A DNA stretch of 64,000 bases from Mobiluncus sp963511525 (GCF_963511525.1 NZ_CAUPIY010000001.1:248001-312000); one strand, 5' to 3'; counted from the stretch's first letter, positions 24,641-33,916 are shown. Numbers and translations are program-made. The notes: generated by a model from the sequence alone, not told the origin.

Positions 24641-25884
24641 CAGAAAGTCGTCCTTTGCGTGACTTCATCCAGGTAGGCGCGTAAGTTTCGTGAACATTCC
24701 GCCACCGAGTCCCCGCCTGTTTTTTCCAGTAGAGCGTCGGCCAACACCAGCGCGACCTCGGCTTGGGCAATGACGGCAGCCGGCACTACTGCGGTCGTAT
24801 CCGAACGCTGGTGCAGCCCGGTCGCCACGCTACCATCAGCCAAATCCAGGGTCGGCAGGGCGTGGGGCACGGTAGAGATAGGTTTCACAGCGGCGGAAAC
24901 CACAATCGGATTGCCGTTAGACATCCCGCCTTCGATGCCGCCCGCCAGGTTAGTCGGTCGCGTTACCATTCCCAAGCCCGTGTTCGCGTCGGCTGGCTGG
25001 TCACCGCGGTACAGGGGGTCGTGGGCTTGACTGCCCGGCAGGGAGGCTTGCAGGAAAGCCGCGCCGATTTCCACCCCTTTTACGGCTTGAATAGAGACTA
25101 GGGCGGCGGCCAGACGCGCGTCTAGTCGGCGAGCTCGGCTCACGTGAGACCCTAAACCGATAGGCACCCCGTAGGCGATGACCTGGACTACTCCCCCTAA
25201 GGTGTCGCCCGTGTGTTGCGCGTGGTCAATAGCCTGCACCATAAGTTGCGCCGTATGCGTATCCAGGCAACGTACCGGGTCATTGTCAAGATAATCCGCA
25301 TCTTCCGGCTGCGGCATCGGCGCGTCCAGGGGAACCGAAACTGAACCGACGGAAGTCACATGAGACACTAAACGAATCCCCGCGACCTGATCCAACAACG
25401 CTTGTGCGAAAGCCCCCAGCGCCACTCGAGCGGCCGTTTCTCGAGCGGAGGAACGTTCCAACACGTTCCGGGCGTCAGTGAATCCGTACTTCATCATGCC
25501 GGCAAAGTCGGCGTGTCCCGGCCGCGGTTTAGTAAGCTGCAGGTTTCGCGCCACTTCGCGCTCGTCGCCACGACCCGCGTCTCGCAGCAGCGCCTGACGA
25601 GGTACCGGGTCGGGACTCATGACCGTCTGCCACTTAGGCCATTCTGTGTTTTTAATCTCAACAGCGATCGGGGAACCCAGCGTTTTGCCGTGGCGCAGCC
25701 CCGAAAGGATGGTTACTGCGTCTTGCTCGAAGTTTTGACGTGTTCCCCGGCCGTAGCCTTTTCGCCGCTGGGCCAGGGTTTGGGTCAGGGTATCGGTGGT
25801 GATTTCGATCCCTGCCGGCAGGCCGCTGAGTACGGCAATCAGGGCAGCACCGTGTGATTCCCCGGCAGTGACACATTCCAACAT
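24640..25884 (-). CDS. aroC: Chorismate synthase
   Basis: Converts EPSP to chorismate with reduced FMN. From ATG 25884 it has 414 residues; the additional open frame upstream is not homologous-looking. Signatures: VTAGESHGAALIAVLSGLPAG at the start, RRKGYGRGTRQNFEQD, and RPGHADFAGMMKYG with RNVLERSSARETAARVALGA. The ribosome site is weak. It follows the prepilin peptidase gene by about 70 nt. Confidence 0.97.
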   Translation of the reverse strand: MLECVTAGESHGAALIAVLSGLPAGIEITTDTLTQTLAQRRKGYGRGTRQNFEQDAVTILSGLRHGKTLGSPIAVEIKNTEWPKWQTVMSPDPVPRQALLRDAGRGDEREVARNLQLTKPRPGHADFAGMMKYGFTDARNVLERSSARETAARVALGAFAQALLDQVAGIRLVSHVTSVGSVSVPLDAPMPQPEDADYLDNDPVRCLDTHTAQLMVQAIDHAQHTGDTLGGVVQVIAYGVPIGLGSHVSRARRLDARLAAALVSIQAVKGVEIGAAFLQASLPGSQAHDPLYRGDQPADANTGLGMVTRPTNLAGGIEGGMSNGNPIVVSAAVKPISTVPHALPTLDLADGSVATGLHQRSDTTAVVPAAVIAQAEVALVLADALLEKTGGDSVAECSRNLRAYLDEVTQRTTF

Positions 25885-25955
25885 GAGTTCATCTTGCCAC
25901 ATTTCACCACACATCCCGAACTGGGCAGCTTCGTCCTCGTGGTGACAAAACCCGG

Positions 25956-26639
25956 CTAGATGCCGACCGATACCGAAGGCAGGTACACTACCCACGTAAT
26001 GTACGCGCCTGTGATGAGCCACGGACCGAAAGCAATGTCCTGGTCTAAGTCAAGCTTCTTAGAGATGACCAGGATTAGGGCAAATACACCGCCCAAAAGG
26101 GACGCCAGCAGCAGCATAACCAGAGGTGCGAACCAGCCATAAAGACCTAGCCAAGCGCTGAGCAGAGCCGCGAGCTTGACGTCTCCCATCCCTAAACCGA
26201 TATGCGTGGCGAGAACCAGAACCAACCCCATGGCTAGCCCCAAAACCCAGACCCGCGCCAGTGCTTCGGGGCTATGCAGAATCAGGGCGATAATAGTCAG
26301 CACAGGCAAAAGCACCGCGGCACCCAATCCCAATAGACGGTTAGGCAGCAACCGGTAGCGGGCGTCAGTCAGGAACAACGCGCAGAAAGGGGCGGTACCC
26401 AGGTACACCGGCAAGGTGACGAGGAAATGGGTGAAGCACAAACCGTGGGAAAAGTAGTTGAGGATGAGCCACTGGATAACATTGAGGAGAATCGTAGCCA
26501 AGGTCAGGCACAGCGAAAACGGGAGGTAGAACGAATCCGGCAGTTCGATGTGACGCTGGCGCAGAATCTTGGTCGTGGCTGCACCCACCGCAAAACCCCA
26601 AATTCCGCTGACAATCCACGCCATAACGTGCCAGAGCAT
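25956..26639 (-). CDS. Prepilin peptidase, A24 family (TadV/CpaA-like)
   Basis: Integral-membrane aspartic protease that trims type IV or Flp-type prepilin leaders. 227 residues, about seven hydrophobic helices. The two catalytic aspartates are seen: Asp92 in LTDARYRLLPN and Asp153 in the GxGD motif GMGDVKLAALL. The N-terminal methyltransferase zinc domain of PilD is absent. A large ribosome site (GGAGGGGGGG) precedes the ATG, and a separate promoter lies upstream, so it can be expressed apart from aroE. Its prepilin substrates are not in this window. Confidence 0.92.
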   Translation of the reverse strand: MLWHVMAWIVSGIWGFAVGAATTKILRQRHIELPDSFYLPFSLCLTLATILLNVIQWLILNYFSHGLCFTHFLVTLPVYLGTAPFCALFLTDARYRLLPNRLLGLGAAVLLPVLTIIALILHSPEALARVWVLGLAMGLVLVLATHIGLGMGDVKLAALLSAWLGLYGWFAPLVMLLLASLLGGVFALILVISKKLDLDQDIAFGPWLITGAYITWVVYLPSVSVGI

Positions 26640-26671
26640 AACTTCCCCCCCTCCTGTGACGACACTGTGAC

Positions 26672-26701
26672 TTTATAGGGAGCCGGCAAATGTTAAGACA
26701 A
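26672..26701 (-). promoter_or_regulatory. Promoter of the prepilin peptidase gene
   Basis: Minus strand: TTGTCT (26696-26701), 18-nt spacer, TATAAA (26672-26677). The start codon lies about 30 nt downstream, behind a strong ribosome site. Confidence 0.6.
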
Positions 26702-26718
26702 TTTGTGCCGACATCATT

Positions 26719-27561
26719 CTAGTCCGCCGAGTTGACGTACTTCAGCAAAGCGGGACGCAAAATTGCGACGTTGATTTCCTGTCCGGTAAACAGCTTTACC
26801 TGCGCGACACCCTGGTGCAGCAGCATCTCCCATCCCGGAATGACCTGGGCTCCACAAGCTCCCGCCCAGCTGGCGAGGGTGGTCGGCCACGGCGCATAGG
26901 CCGCGTCTAAGAACACCGCGTGCGGATTAATCCGCAGTTGCGCCAAGGGCAAGGCATCTTGGAATGGGGCGGGAACAGTACTCATCACCAGCTCTGCCGA
27001 GCTTAGCGCCCGGTCAACGTCCTCAGCCTGGTGCCACGCCACCGCCCGGACGCTCAAGCCCATACGTTGGGCCGCCCGAAAAGCCGCGCCCGTTTGGGTG
27101 GTGGTTCGCGATATCACTGTCAGCTCTGTGGACCCGAGTTCCGTGAAAGCAGCCAGGGCCGAAGCAGCTGTGGAACCTGACCCGAAAATAACCGCGCTGG
27201 ACCCGGTCTCTAAGTTTGCCGCTACCGCGTGACGGAAAGCCTCGACGATGCCCCGGACATCAGTATTGAATCCGGTCCAATCCCCTCCCGCGGCGGGGAC
27301 CAGGGTGTTCACCGCGCCGGTGACTTTGGCCAGGCCGTCAGCAAAAGTCGCAGCCTGCAGTGCCTCCGGTTTCAAAGGCATAGTCACCGCCAAGCCGCGC
27401 AACTGAGAATCTGCCGCGGCCAGAAATGCCTTGAGCGTTCCCAACCGAACACGCTGGCGGCGAAAATCCCAGTTCAAGCCTAGTTCACGATACGCCGCCA
27501 AGTGGATAACGGGAGACAAAGAATGCGAAATCGGGTCACCCAAAACCAAACAGTACGACAC
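26719..27561 (-). CDS. aroE: Shikimate dehydrogenase
   Basis: NADP-dependent reduction of 3-dehydroshikimate. 280 residues. The shikimate-binding loop GDPISHSLSP, catalytic Lys in TMPLKPEA and Asp in NTDVRG are present. The nucleotide loop reads GSGSTAAS in place of the more common GAGGAA. GTG start behind AAAGGGTAG; 6 nt after mltG. Confidence 0.95.
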   Translation of the reverse strand: MSYCLVLGDPISHSLSPVIHLAAYRELGLNWDFRRQRVRLGTLKAFLAAADSQLRGLAVTMPLKPEALQAATFADGLAKVTGAVNTLVPAAGGDWTGFNTDVRGIVEAFRHAVAANLETGSSAVIFGSGSTAASALAAFTELGSTELTVISRTTTQTGAAFRAAQRMGLSVRAVAWHQAEDVDRALSSAELVMSTVPAPFQDALPLAQLRINPHAVFLDAAYAPWPTTLASWAGACGAQVIPGWEMLLHQGVAQVKLFTGQEINVAILRPALLKYVNSAD

Positions 27562-27567
27562 GACCCG

Positions 27568-29046
27568 CTACCCTTTACAAATATCGGGGTGATCCTTACA
27601 GAACTGCTTCAATAACTCCACGTTAGCTTCCTGTTCCTCCATGGTCGCGCTGAAACGTGTCTCTCCCGTGTTCAAATCCACCGTAGTGAAGTACAGCCAG
27701 TCGCCCGACGGCGGGTTGCGGGTGCCGTCAAAAGCATCCTGCCCCACGACCCCGATAGGACCCGGCGGCAGCCCCTTGTGGCGGTAAGTATTGTACGGAT
27801 TCGAAGCGTCAGCAACCTCGGCAGCGGTCGGAATTTTTCGTGACTTCGAGGCTTCGCCCAAACCGTAGATAACCGTGGAATCCATATTCAAAAATCCGAC
27901 GGTTTCCTTGCTGGCGTCCATCCGGTTTTCCAGCACTCTAGCAATCTTACCGTAGTCCTGTTTTTGCAGGTCACTGCCCTCACGCTGGACGATAGACGCC
28001 TTGGTCAGGAACGTCTCCCACTGAGCCTCAGGAATACCCGCGTCCCGCAGTCGCTTCACACTGGCACCCACCATCTGGCGGATCGTTTCGGTCGCGTCCT
28101 GACCGGGTCCCACCAGGTAAGTTCCCGGAGCTAACCATCCCTCGATATCTCCGTTGGCGACCTTGGGCAGTCCTGGAGCGTTGGCAAAAGCCGCCTCAAC
28201 GTCAGCATCACTGAAACCGGCAGTAGTCACCAGTTGCTCTTTGACCTGCCACTTTGTCAGACCCGGACCAAGCGTAATCTGATCGTCAACCCGGTTCGCT
28301 TTGTCAATCAAGATTGACAAAGCATTGACGGCCGACATGTGTTTGGCCATCGCATAGGTTCCGGGCTGAATCGCGGAACAGGCTGCCTCCTGGTCGCGGC
28401 ACGCATTAAAGAACGCCTGCGAAGACGCCACAACCTGTGCTTTAGCTAAAATATTGCCAATATCTGAGCCCAGGGCGCCCTCAGGAACGGTCACCATCAC
28501 CTGGCCGGTGCCGCTGCCTTCATAGTCGGCACCCTTGGCGCTGAGCCAACGATTGAAAATAATCGCGCCGAAAACGATGGCCACCGCCAGCAGCGTGACC
28601 ACAATCGCCAGGATGACAAACGTGCGATTGCGCATGGTTTTGCGACGCCGAATTCGAGAACGTTTGTCGCGCCGACGATTTTCACTCAAGGTAACTTCGG
28701 GTTGTTCGGCGGGGGCAACCTGCGTGTCCTGCAGCAGGGTTTCCCAGGTCGCGTCTGCGGCTTGGGGCACTCCCGAGGCCACGCTGGGAAAAGATGGGGT
28801 GTCGGGCTCCTCTTTGCGGCTGCGACGGCTGGGAAGTGTGCGCGGAGTAGGCTCAGCCGCGACATTCGGGGGCGTGACCGGGACTGACGTGGGAGTGGGG
28901 GTCTGCGGGAGTGGCGCGTCTTGGGGAAGTGCCGGGGTCGAGGGAGCCGAAGAGTCAGCCGAGCCCAACGCGGCCTGACCGTGCTGAGCTAAATACCGAC
29001 GTCGGCGCCGGGGTCCCATCGATGCGAGGTCTTCAGTGTCTGCCAT
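27568..29046 (-). CDS. mltG: Endolytic murein transglycosylase MltG
   Basis: Membrane-anchored lytic transglycosylase that cleaves nascent glycan strands. 492 residues: a long cytoplasmic Pro/Ser/Thr-rich and Arg-rich region (1-140), one transmembrane helix (about 142-164), then the YceG domain with the catalytic Glu at about 356 (KASIVQREGSD). The C-terminus shows the conserved NPYNTYRHKGLPPGPI region. The cytoplasmic tail has a polyproline-like DAPLPQTPTPTSVPVTPP stretch. Lies between ruvX and aroE. Confidence 0.96.
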   Translation of the reverse strand: MADTEDLASMGPRRRRRYLAQHGQAALGSADSSAPSTPALPQDAPLPQTPTPTSVPVTPPNVAAEPTPRTLPSRRSRKEEPDTPSFPSVASGVPQAADATWETLLQDTQVAPAEQPEVTLSENRRRDKRSRIRRRKTMRNRTFVILAIVVTLLAVAIVFGAIIFNRWLSAKGADYEGSGTGQVMVTVPEGALGSDIGNILAKAQVVASSQAFFNACRDQEAACSAIQPGTYAMAKHMSAVNALSILIDKANRVDDQITLGPGLTKWQVKEQLVTTAGFSDADVEAAFANAPGLPKVANGDIEGWLAPGTYLVGPGQDATETIRQMVGASVKRLRDAGIPEAQWETFLTKASIVQREGSDLQKQDYGKIARVLENRMDASKETVGFLNMDSTVIYGLGEASKSRKIPTAAEVADASNPYNTYRHKGLPPGPIGVVGQDAFDGTRNPPSGDWLYFTTVDLNTGETRFSATMEEQEANVELLKQFCKDHPDICKG

Positions 29047-29067
29047 GTACTTCCCTTGTTAGGTGAT

Positions 29068-29529
29068 TTAATCCATGATAACCAACTCGCCAGGTAAGTT
29101 CCCTGTTTGAGTCAAAGTTTCTAAAGCTCGCGTGAGGATGGTCACGGCGGCGATTTGGTCAACCATCTGCTTTTGGCGGCGCGTGCTCACTCCGGCCTCG
29201 TGCAGCTTGGCGTGCGCATCAGCCGAGCTCAACCGTTCATCAATGAGATATACCGGCAGCGTGCCCAGCCGCTTGACCAAACGCCGAGCGTAAGACCGCG
29301 CCATCCGGGCAGCCTCACCCTCTTTACCGCTCATCAGTTTCGGCAAGCCCACGAATACGGCCTTGGGGTCGCTTTCCGCAATGATGTCCACCAGTTCATC
29401 CAGCTCGGAACCGTCCGGGCGCACCTGCAGAGTTTCCACCGGCAACGCCAAGGAAGTCCCCGCCACCGAGCGGGCGACACCCACGCGTGCCTTACCCACG
29501 TCTATGGCGAGAAAGTTTCCGGCAACCAT
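29068..29529 (-). CDS. ruvX: RuvX/YqgF RNase H-fold nuclease
   Basis: Putative Holliday-junction resolvase or pre-16S rRNA nuclease of the YqgF family. 153 residues with the first catalytic Asp in FLAIDVGKARVGVARS, the Glu region in YLIDERLSSADAHAKL and the last Asp in VDQIAAVTIL. Located between alaS and mltG, the conserved position. Confidence 0.95.
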   Translation of the reverse strand: MVAGNFLAIDVGKARVGVARSVAGTSLALPVETLQVRPDGSELDELVDIIAESDPKAVFVGLPKLMSGKEGEAARMARSYARRLVKRLGTLPVYLIDERLSSADAHAKLHEAGVSTRRQKQMVDQIAAVTILTRALETLTQTGNLPGELVIMD

Positions 29530-29588
29530 CCTGTGCGCTATCCCCTCTCAGCGAGCCGGCCCGGCGCAAAGCCCGGATTGGCCTTTGT

Positions 29589-32276
29589 TTATTTCGCGAG
29601 TACTGACTGCAGGGCGGCCACTACGGCGTTCAGACCGGTTTCGGGTTCCCCTGCAGGGGCTCCGCCGCCTTGCGCCAAGTCGTCCTTGCCGCCCCCGCCG
29701 CCGCCCATGGCTGCGGCACCGGCCTTCACCAACGCCCCGGCTTTCACACCCTTGTCACGAGCTGCCTCGTTGCTGGCCACAACCAGCATCGGTTTTTCAC
29801 CGATAACGGCCGCCAGAGCGACCACCATCGGATCTGCGTTAGAGAACCGCCCGCGCAAAGTGGTAGCCGCCTGACGCAAATCGTCCACGGAACCCGCCTG
29901 GGCGACCTGGTGAATGACCTGCACACCGCCCAGCGTTTCGGCAGATTTGACGTAGTCGTCCAGATTGGACAGCAATGCGGCCAAGCGGGTCTTTTCGAGT
30001 TCTTTTTCCGCGGCCTTAAGCCGCTCCATCAGAGACGTAATGCGTTCCACCAAGGTTTCCGGCTTGGCTCCGACCAGCTGGGTGACCTGGGACACCAACG
30101 CGTGTTCTTTGGCTTGGAATCCCGAAGCTCCATTTCCGACCAGGGCTTCGATACGTCGCACGCCGGAACCAATCGAGGATTCTCCCAGCACCGCTATAGA
30201 GCCGATATGCCCCGTCAGCGGCACGTGGGTGCCGCCACAAAACTCCCGAGACCAGCCGTCGCCAATATCAACAATCCGTACAATCTTGCCGTATTTTTCC
30301 CCAAAAATGGCCTGGGCGCCGGTCTTTCGCGCCTCCTCAATGGGCATCTGGTAATCAGAAACGGTCATATTGGTCTGGACCCGTTCGTTAGCTTCCGCCT
30401 CGATGTCCGCCACCAAAGAATCCGGCAAAGCGCTCGCGTTGCGGAAATCAAAACGTACGTGCCACGGAGCATTTTCCGACCCGGCTTGGGTCGCCCCTTG
30501 CCCCAAGGAATCCAACAGAATCTGGTGAATGACGTGGGTAGACGTGTGAGCCCGGGCAATCGCACCGCGGCGCTCAACATCAATCGTAGCTTGGGCGTCC
30601 TCACCGAGGGCGACCTGACCTTCCGTCAAAGTCCCCCGATGCATGGGCAGTCCCTTTACGGGGGCCTGCACATCAGCCACATCCAACACTCCGCCGCCCG
30701 CGAAAGTCACCTGCCCTTGATCAGCGAGCTGCCCGCCGGCTTCTGCATAGAACGGGGTTCGGTCCAGTAGGACCTCAACGGTAGCCGGAGCCGTCGCGAC
30801 CGGTACCGGTTTGCCGTCCTGCAAAATGCCGACCACCCGCGCCGGAGCACTGGTTTCGGTGTATCCCAGGAACTCCACCGTGTTGCTTTCACCAAGTTTT
30901 GCTGCCAGTTCATGGTAGACGTGAGCGTCGACGTGGCCGGTTTTCTTGGCCACCGCGTCCGCCCGGGCGCGCTGCTTTTGTTCGTTCATCAACTCGGTGA
31001 AACGTTTTTCGTCCACCTTGACCCCGGCCTCTGCTGCGATTTCCAGCGTCAGGGAGAGGGGGAAACCGTAGGTGTCGTGCAGTTGGAAAGCGTCGTCGCC
31101 GCTCAGGGCCGCACCCGACTGTTTCGCTTTCGTCACAGCGGTATCCAAGATGACGGTTCCGGCATCGAGGGTGCGGCGGAAAGCGTCCTCTTCAGCGTAA
31201 GCCACGTCGGAAATGGTGTTCCAGTCCTTTTCCAGCTCAGGATAAGAGGCTTTCATCACATTCATCGAGGCCGGCAAGAGGTGTGGCATGACTGCCTCTG
31301 ACACTCCCAACAGCCGCATGGAACGCACCGCGCGGCGCATCAGGCGGCGCAGCACGTAGCCCCGTCCCTCATTGCTGGGACGAACTCCATCGCCAATCAG
31401 CATCAGGCTGGAACGCACGTGGTCAGCCACGATACGGAAGTGCACATCCATCGGATTGGGGCCGGAAGTGTAGCGGCGCCCGGACATTTCCTGAGCAACT
31501 TCAATGACAGGGAACACCTCGTCAATTTCGTACATATTGTCTTTGCCCTGGAGGACAAAGGCCAGACGTTCCAAGCCCAAGCCCGTGTCGATAGCGGTCT
31601 GGTCGAGCTTGCCCAACAGAGGGTAGTCTTTACCGGAGCCTTCGCCACGCAGGAATTCATCAAAAACCAGGTTCCACAGTTCCAGGTAGCGGTCGCCTTG
31701 CGTGTCAACTTCCGGACCGCCCTCGGGGCCGTATTGCGGACCGCGGTCCAGGTGGATTTCCGCACAAGGGCCGGCTGGGCCGGGCTGGCCGGTATCCCAA
31801 AAGATTTCTTCGCGCGGAAGTTTCTGGACGTGGGCGGGATCCAGACCGATTTGCTGGGTCCAGATGTCCCAAGCGGCCTCGTCCTGGTCCCAAATCGTGA
31901 CCCAGAGCTTGTCGCCATCCAGGCCGTAGCCACCGTCCTTCTGATTGCCGGTCAGCAGGTCCCAAGCATAATGAGACGCGCCTTCCTTAAAGTAGTCGCC
32001 GAAAGAGAAGTTCCCGCACATCTGAAAGAAAGTACCGTGACGAGTGGTTTTCCCGACCTCGTCAATGTCGTTGGTGCGGATACACTTTTGCACCGAGGTG
32101 GCTCGTGGCCACGGCGCCGGCTCGGTTCCTACGATGTAGGGAATGAACGGAACCATGCCCGCAATGGTGAACAAAATTGAGGGGTCGGGCGAAATTAGCG
32201 GTACCGAGGGGCGAACCTCATGACCGTTCTTGGCAAAAAAATCCAGCCAACGCTGACGAACTTCCGCAGTACGCAT
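29589..32276 (-). CDS. alaS: Alanyl-tRNA synthetase
   Basis: Charges tRNA-Ala, with an editing domain for misacylated Ser and Gly. 895 residues: class II catalytic core (PRATSVQKCIRTNDIDEVG), tRNA-recognition helices, the editing domain with zinc-type HxxxH (AHTSTHVIHQIL) and CGGTHV, and a C-terminal DHHA1/C-Ala region with GGGGGGKDDLAQGG. AAGGAAAG precedes the ATG behind a 7-bp hairpin. Confidence 0.98.
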   Translation of the reverse strand: MRTAEVRQRWLDFFAKNGHEVRPSVPLISPDPSILFTIAGMVPFIPYIVGTEPAPWPRATSVQKCIRTNDIDEVGKTTRHGTFFQMCGNFSFGDYFKEGASHYAWDLLTGNQKDGGYGLDGDKLWVTIWDQDEAAWDIWTQQIGLDPAHVQKLPREEIFWDTGQPGPAGPCAEIHLDRGPQYGPEGGPEVDTQGDRYLELWNLVFDEFLRGEGSGKDYPLLGKLDQTAIDTGLGLERLAFVLQGKDNMYEIDEVFPVIEVAQEMSGRRYTSGPNPMDVHFRIVADHVRSSLMLIGDGVRPSNEGRGYVLRRLMRRAVRSMRLLGVSEAVMPHLLPASMNVMKASYPELEKDWNTISDVAYAEEDAFRRTLDAGTVILDTAVTKAKQSGAALSGDDAFQLHDTYGFPLSLTLEIAAEAGVKVDEKRFTELMNEQKQRARADAVAKKTGHVDAHVYHELAAKLGESNTVEFLGYTETSAPARVVGILQDGKPVPVATAPATVEVLLDRTPFYAEAGGQLADQGQVTFAGGGVLDVADVQAPVKGLPMHRGTLTEGQVALGEDAQATIDVERRGAIARAHTSTHVIHQILLDSLGQGATQAGSENAPWHVRFDFRNASALPDSLVADIEAEANERVQTNMTVSDYQMPIEEARKTGAQAIFGEKYGKIVRIVDIGDGWSREFCGGTHVPLTGHIGSIAVLGESSIGSGVRRIEALVGNGASGFQAKEHALVSQVTQLVGAKPETLVERITSLMERLKAAEKELEKTRLAALLSNLDDYVKSAETLGGVQVIHQVAQAGSVDDLRQAATTLRGRFSNADPMVVALAAVIGEKPMLVVASNEAARDKGVKAGALVKAGAAAMGGGGGGKDDLAQGGGAPAGEPETGLNAVVAALQSVLAK

Positions 32277-32297
32277 CTATATGTATCTTTCCTTCGT

Positions 32298-32316
32298 ATC
32301 CGGGCTGCTCCCGGAT
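32298..32316 (-). repeat. Small hairpin upstream of the alaS ribosome site
   Basis: Perfect 7-bp stem ATCCGGG/CCCGGAT with a 5-nt loop, 3 nt before the alaS Shine-Dalgarno region. No U-tract follows, so a leader or stability element is likelier than a terminator. Confidence 0.5.
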
Positions 32317-32379
32317 TATCTGTCCTGGTCCCCCGGTCAATTGTTCCGGGCGGTTTTCGCTGATTATCGGTGAACTTTA

Positions 32380-32673
32380 CTAAAATTCCAGGTCGTCGTC
32401 CACAACGGAATCACGGTGACGTCCGCGTCCGACTCTGAACCCCGCACCGTCGTCCTTCCGAGCGTTCCAAGTGTCGCGAGCCTGCTCGATTTCTGAATCA
32501 CTGGAGCTCAGAGCCTCGATAAGTTCCCCCTCGCGCTGTGACATATCCGCACGGAACCGCTGGGTCATCTGATCGACAGTCTGACGGAACGGGGTAACGG
32601 TAAAGTACGCGGCCAGAGCCGCCCCCGCGGAAAGGAGCAGCGTCGTCCCGACCGCTTTCGCTGTATTCGACAT
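32380..32673 (-). CDS. Small membrane-anchored hypothetical protein
   Basis: 97 residues, no family firmly recognised. An N-terminal hydrophobic helix (about residues 7-26, GTTLLLSAGAALAAYFTV) is followed by a charged helical region with the look of a YtxH-like protein and an acidic end (VVDDDLEF). The ribosome site GGGGGAG is unusually close to the ATG. It lies between the DUF948 gene and alaS, where actinobacteria often have a similar small gene. Possibly works with the DUF948 protein at the membrane. Confidence 0.75.
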   Translation of the reverse strand: MSNTAKAVGTTLLLSAGAALAAYFTVTPFRQTVDQMTQRFRADMSQREGELIEALSSSDSEIEQARDTWNARKDDGAGFRVGRGRHRDSVVDDDLEF

Positions 32674-32681
32674 CTCTCCCC

Positions 32682-33038
32682 CTACTTCGCTTTCTTAGCG
32701 TCAATACCCATGGCTTTACGCACCGCGTAGTTAAAAGCCGCGACCTTAATGAGCGGCCGGCCCAGCGTCGCGGTAAACAAGGTCGTCAGCGCCGAGAGAT
32801 CCTCGACAGAACGATTCGCCGCCGAAGTCATGGAATCGACCCGTACCAACTGATTGTTGACCTGATCCAAAGACGTCTGTCCCTGTTTGACCGCTACCAC
32901 AGCTTCGTCGGTGACAGTTTTGATGGATTGCTCCAGTTGGGAAAACACCCCGCCCAGTTTCCATAGCGGCACTGCTAAAAATAGCACTAATACCGCGAAA
33001 GCCACGGCGGCAATAATCCCGGCAATTTCACCAATCAT
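32682..33038 (-). CDS. DUF948 family membrane protein
   Basis: 118 residues from ATG 33038, which has AGGAG six nt upstream; the longer open frame to 33095 is unlikely. One N-terminal transmembrane helix (about 4-26) is followed by a coiled-coil-like region (SQLEQSIKTVTDEAVVAVKQ) resembling methyl-accepting linker helices, and a basic C-terminus KAMGIDAKKAK. DUF948 proteins are common near alaS in Gram-positive bacteria; their role is unknown. A TAGAAT box at 33105-33110 on the minus strand could be its -10. Confidence 0.85.
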   Translation of the reverse strand: MIGEIAGIIAAVAFAVLVLFLAVPLWKLGGVFSQLEQSIKTVTDEAVVAVKQGQTSLDQVNNQLVRVDSMTSAANRSVEDLSALTTLFTATLGRPLIKVAAFNYAVRKAMGIDAKKAK

Positions 33039-33125
33039 GTCATTCTCCTGTCCCGGTGTAGTGACCCAAATTCCCGCGCTGTCTGCACGAAACACACCGT
33101 AGATATTCTAACTTTAAACAATTGA

Positions 33126-33144
33126 CCCCGGGAAAATCCCGGGG
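33126..33144 (-). terminator. Hairpin after rpsD
   Basis: Perfect 8-bp GC-rich stem (CCCCGGGA against TCCCGGGG) with a 3-nt loop, 12 nt past the rpsD stop on the minus strand. The following CAATTGTTTAAAG is only moderately U-rich. Probable terminator or attenuator. Confidence 0.7.
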
Positions 33145-33156
33145 CCACTGAAAGTT

Positions 33157-33777
33157 TTAGCGGGAATAGTGCTCCACGACCAGTTGCACTTCACACTGAA
33201 TCGGGACTTCTTCACGCTTAGGCTTGCGATCCAAGGTAAAGCGCAGCTTTTCCAAATCAACCTTAAGGTAGTCGGGAACGGGAGGCAGCACATCGCGGTG
33301 AGAACCGCGGGCAGCCACCACGAAGGGGTCCTTTACCTGGGAGGACGGCTTGACCTGAACAGTCTGACCGGGACGCACCTTGTAAGAGGGACGGTCCACA
33401 ATCTTGCCGTCAACCAGAATGTGCCGGTGAGTTACCGCCTGACGAGCCTGGAACATGGTGCGGCCAAAACCGGCCCGCAACACCAGAGCATCAAGCCGGG
33501 TTTCCAGCAATTCCACCAGGTTGTCACCGGTTTGGCCTTCCATGCGGCGCGCCTCCTGGAAGGTTTTGACCAGCTGAGCCTCGCGGATTGCGTACTGGGC
33601 ACGCAAACGCTGCTTTTCTTTCAAACGCACCGCGTAGTCAGATTCGCTACGGCGGCGGGCGCGGCCGTGTTCACCAGGGCCGTAAGGACGACGCTCAAAG
33701 TACCGCTTAGCTTTCGGGGTCAGCGGCATCCCCAAGGCGCGTGACAAACGCACCATTTTCCGAGAACGGTTTGCCAT
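33157..33777 (-). CDS. rpsD: Small-subunit ribosomal protein S4
   Basis: Primary 16S rRNA-binding protein and, in several bacteria, a translational autoregulator. 206 residues with the S4 domain (LETRLDALVLRAGFGRTMFQ, then VTHRHILVDGKIVDRPSYKV). It lacks the N-terminal CxxC zinc pairs of the zinc-binding S4 form: the N-terminus reads MANRSRKMVRLSRALGMPLT. AGGAAG precedes the ATG. A structured leader lies upstream, and the gene stands alone rather than in the S13-S11-alpha operon. Confidence 0.98.
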   Translation of the reverse strand: MANRSRKMVRLSRALGMPLTPKAKRYFERRPYGPGEHGRARRRSESDYAVRLKEKQRLRAQYAIREAQLVKTFQEARRMEGQTGDNLVELLETRLDALVLRAGFGRTMFQARQAVTHRHILVDGKIVDRPSYKVRPGQTVQVKPSSQVKDPFVVAARGSHRDVLPPVPDYLKVDLEKLRFTLDRKPKREEVPIQCEVQLVVEHYSR

Positions 33778-33840
33778 TTATATTCTTCCTGTCTTATTTC
33801 AAAGTCACCCCGCGAGGGCATCTCGGCGGGGAGGGGCCAC

Positions 33841-33898
33841 CATTTTGGCTAAGACCCCAGGTGTCCGGGCATCAACCAACCGCGGGTTGGCCAAAATG
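33841..33898 (-). promoter_or_regulatory. Structured leader upstream of rpsD
   Basis: Outer 8-bp stem CATTTTGG (33841-33848) with CCAAAATG (33891-33898), enclosing a perfect hairpin CCAACC/GGTTGG with a 3-nt loop (33876-33890) and a further weak arm around 33855-33870. A separate CCCCGC/GCGGGG hairpin lies closer to the start codon, near 33810-33832. A candidate S4 autoregulatory site or a rarA terminator; the function is inferred. Confidence 0.5.
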
Positions 33899-33916
33899 CC
33901 GGGCAACTTGGCTATC

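Noticed and set aside
29670..30770. 366-codon open frame on the plus strand
   Set aside because: Antisense to alaS, whose conserved zinc and editing motifs fix the true frame; no ribosome site or family resemblance.
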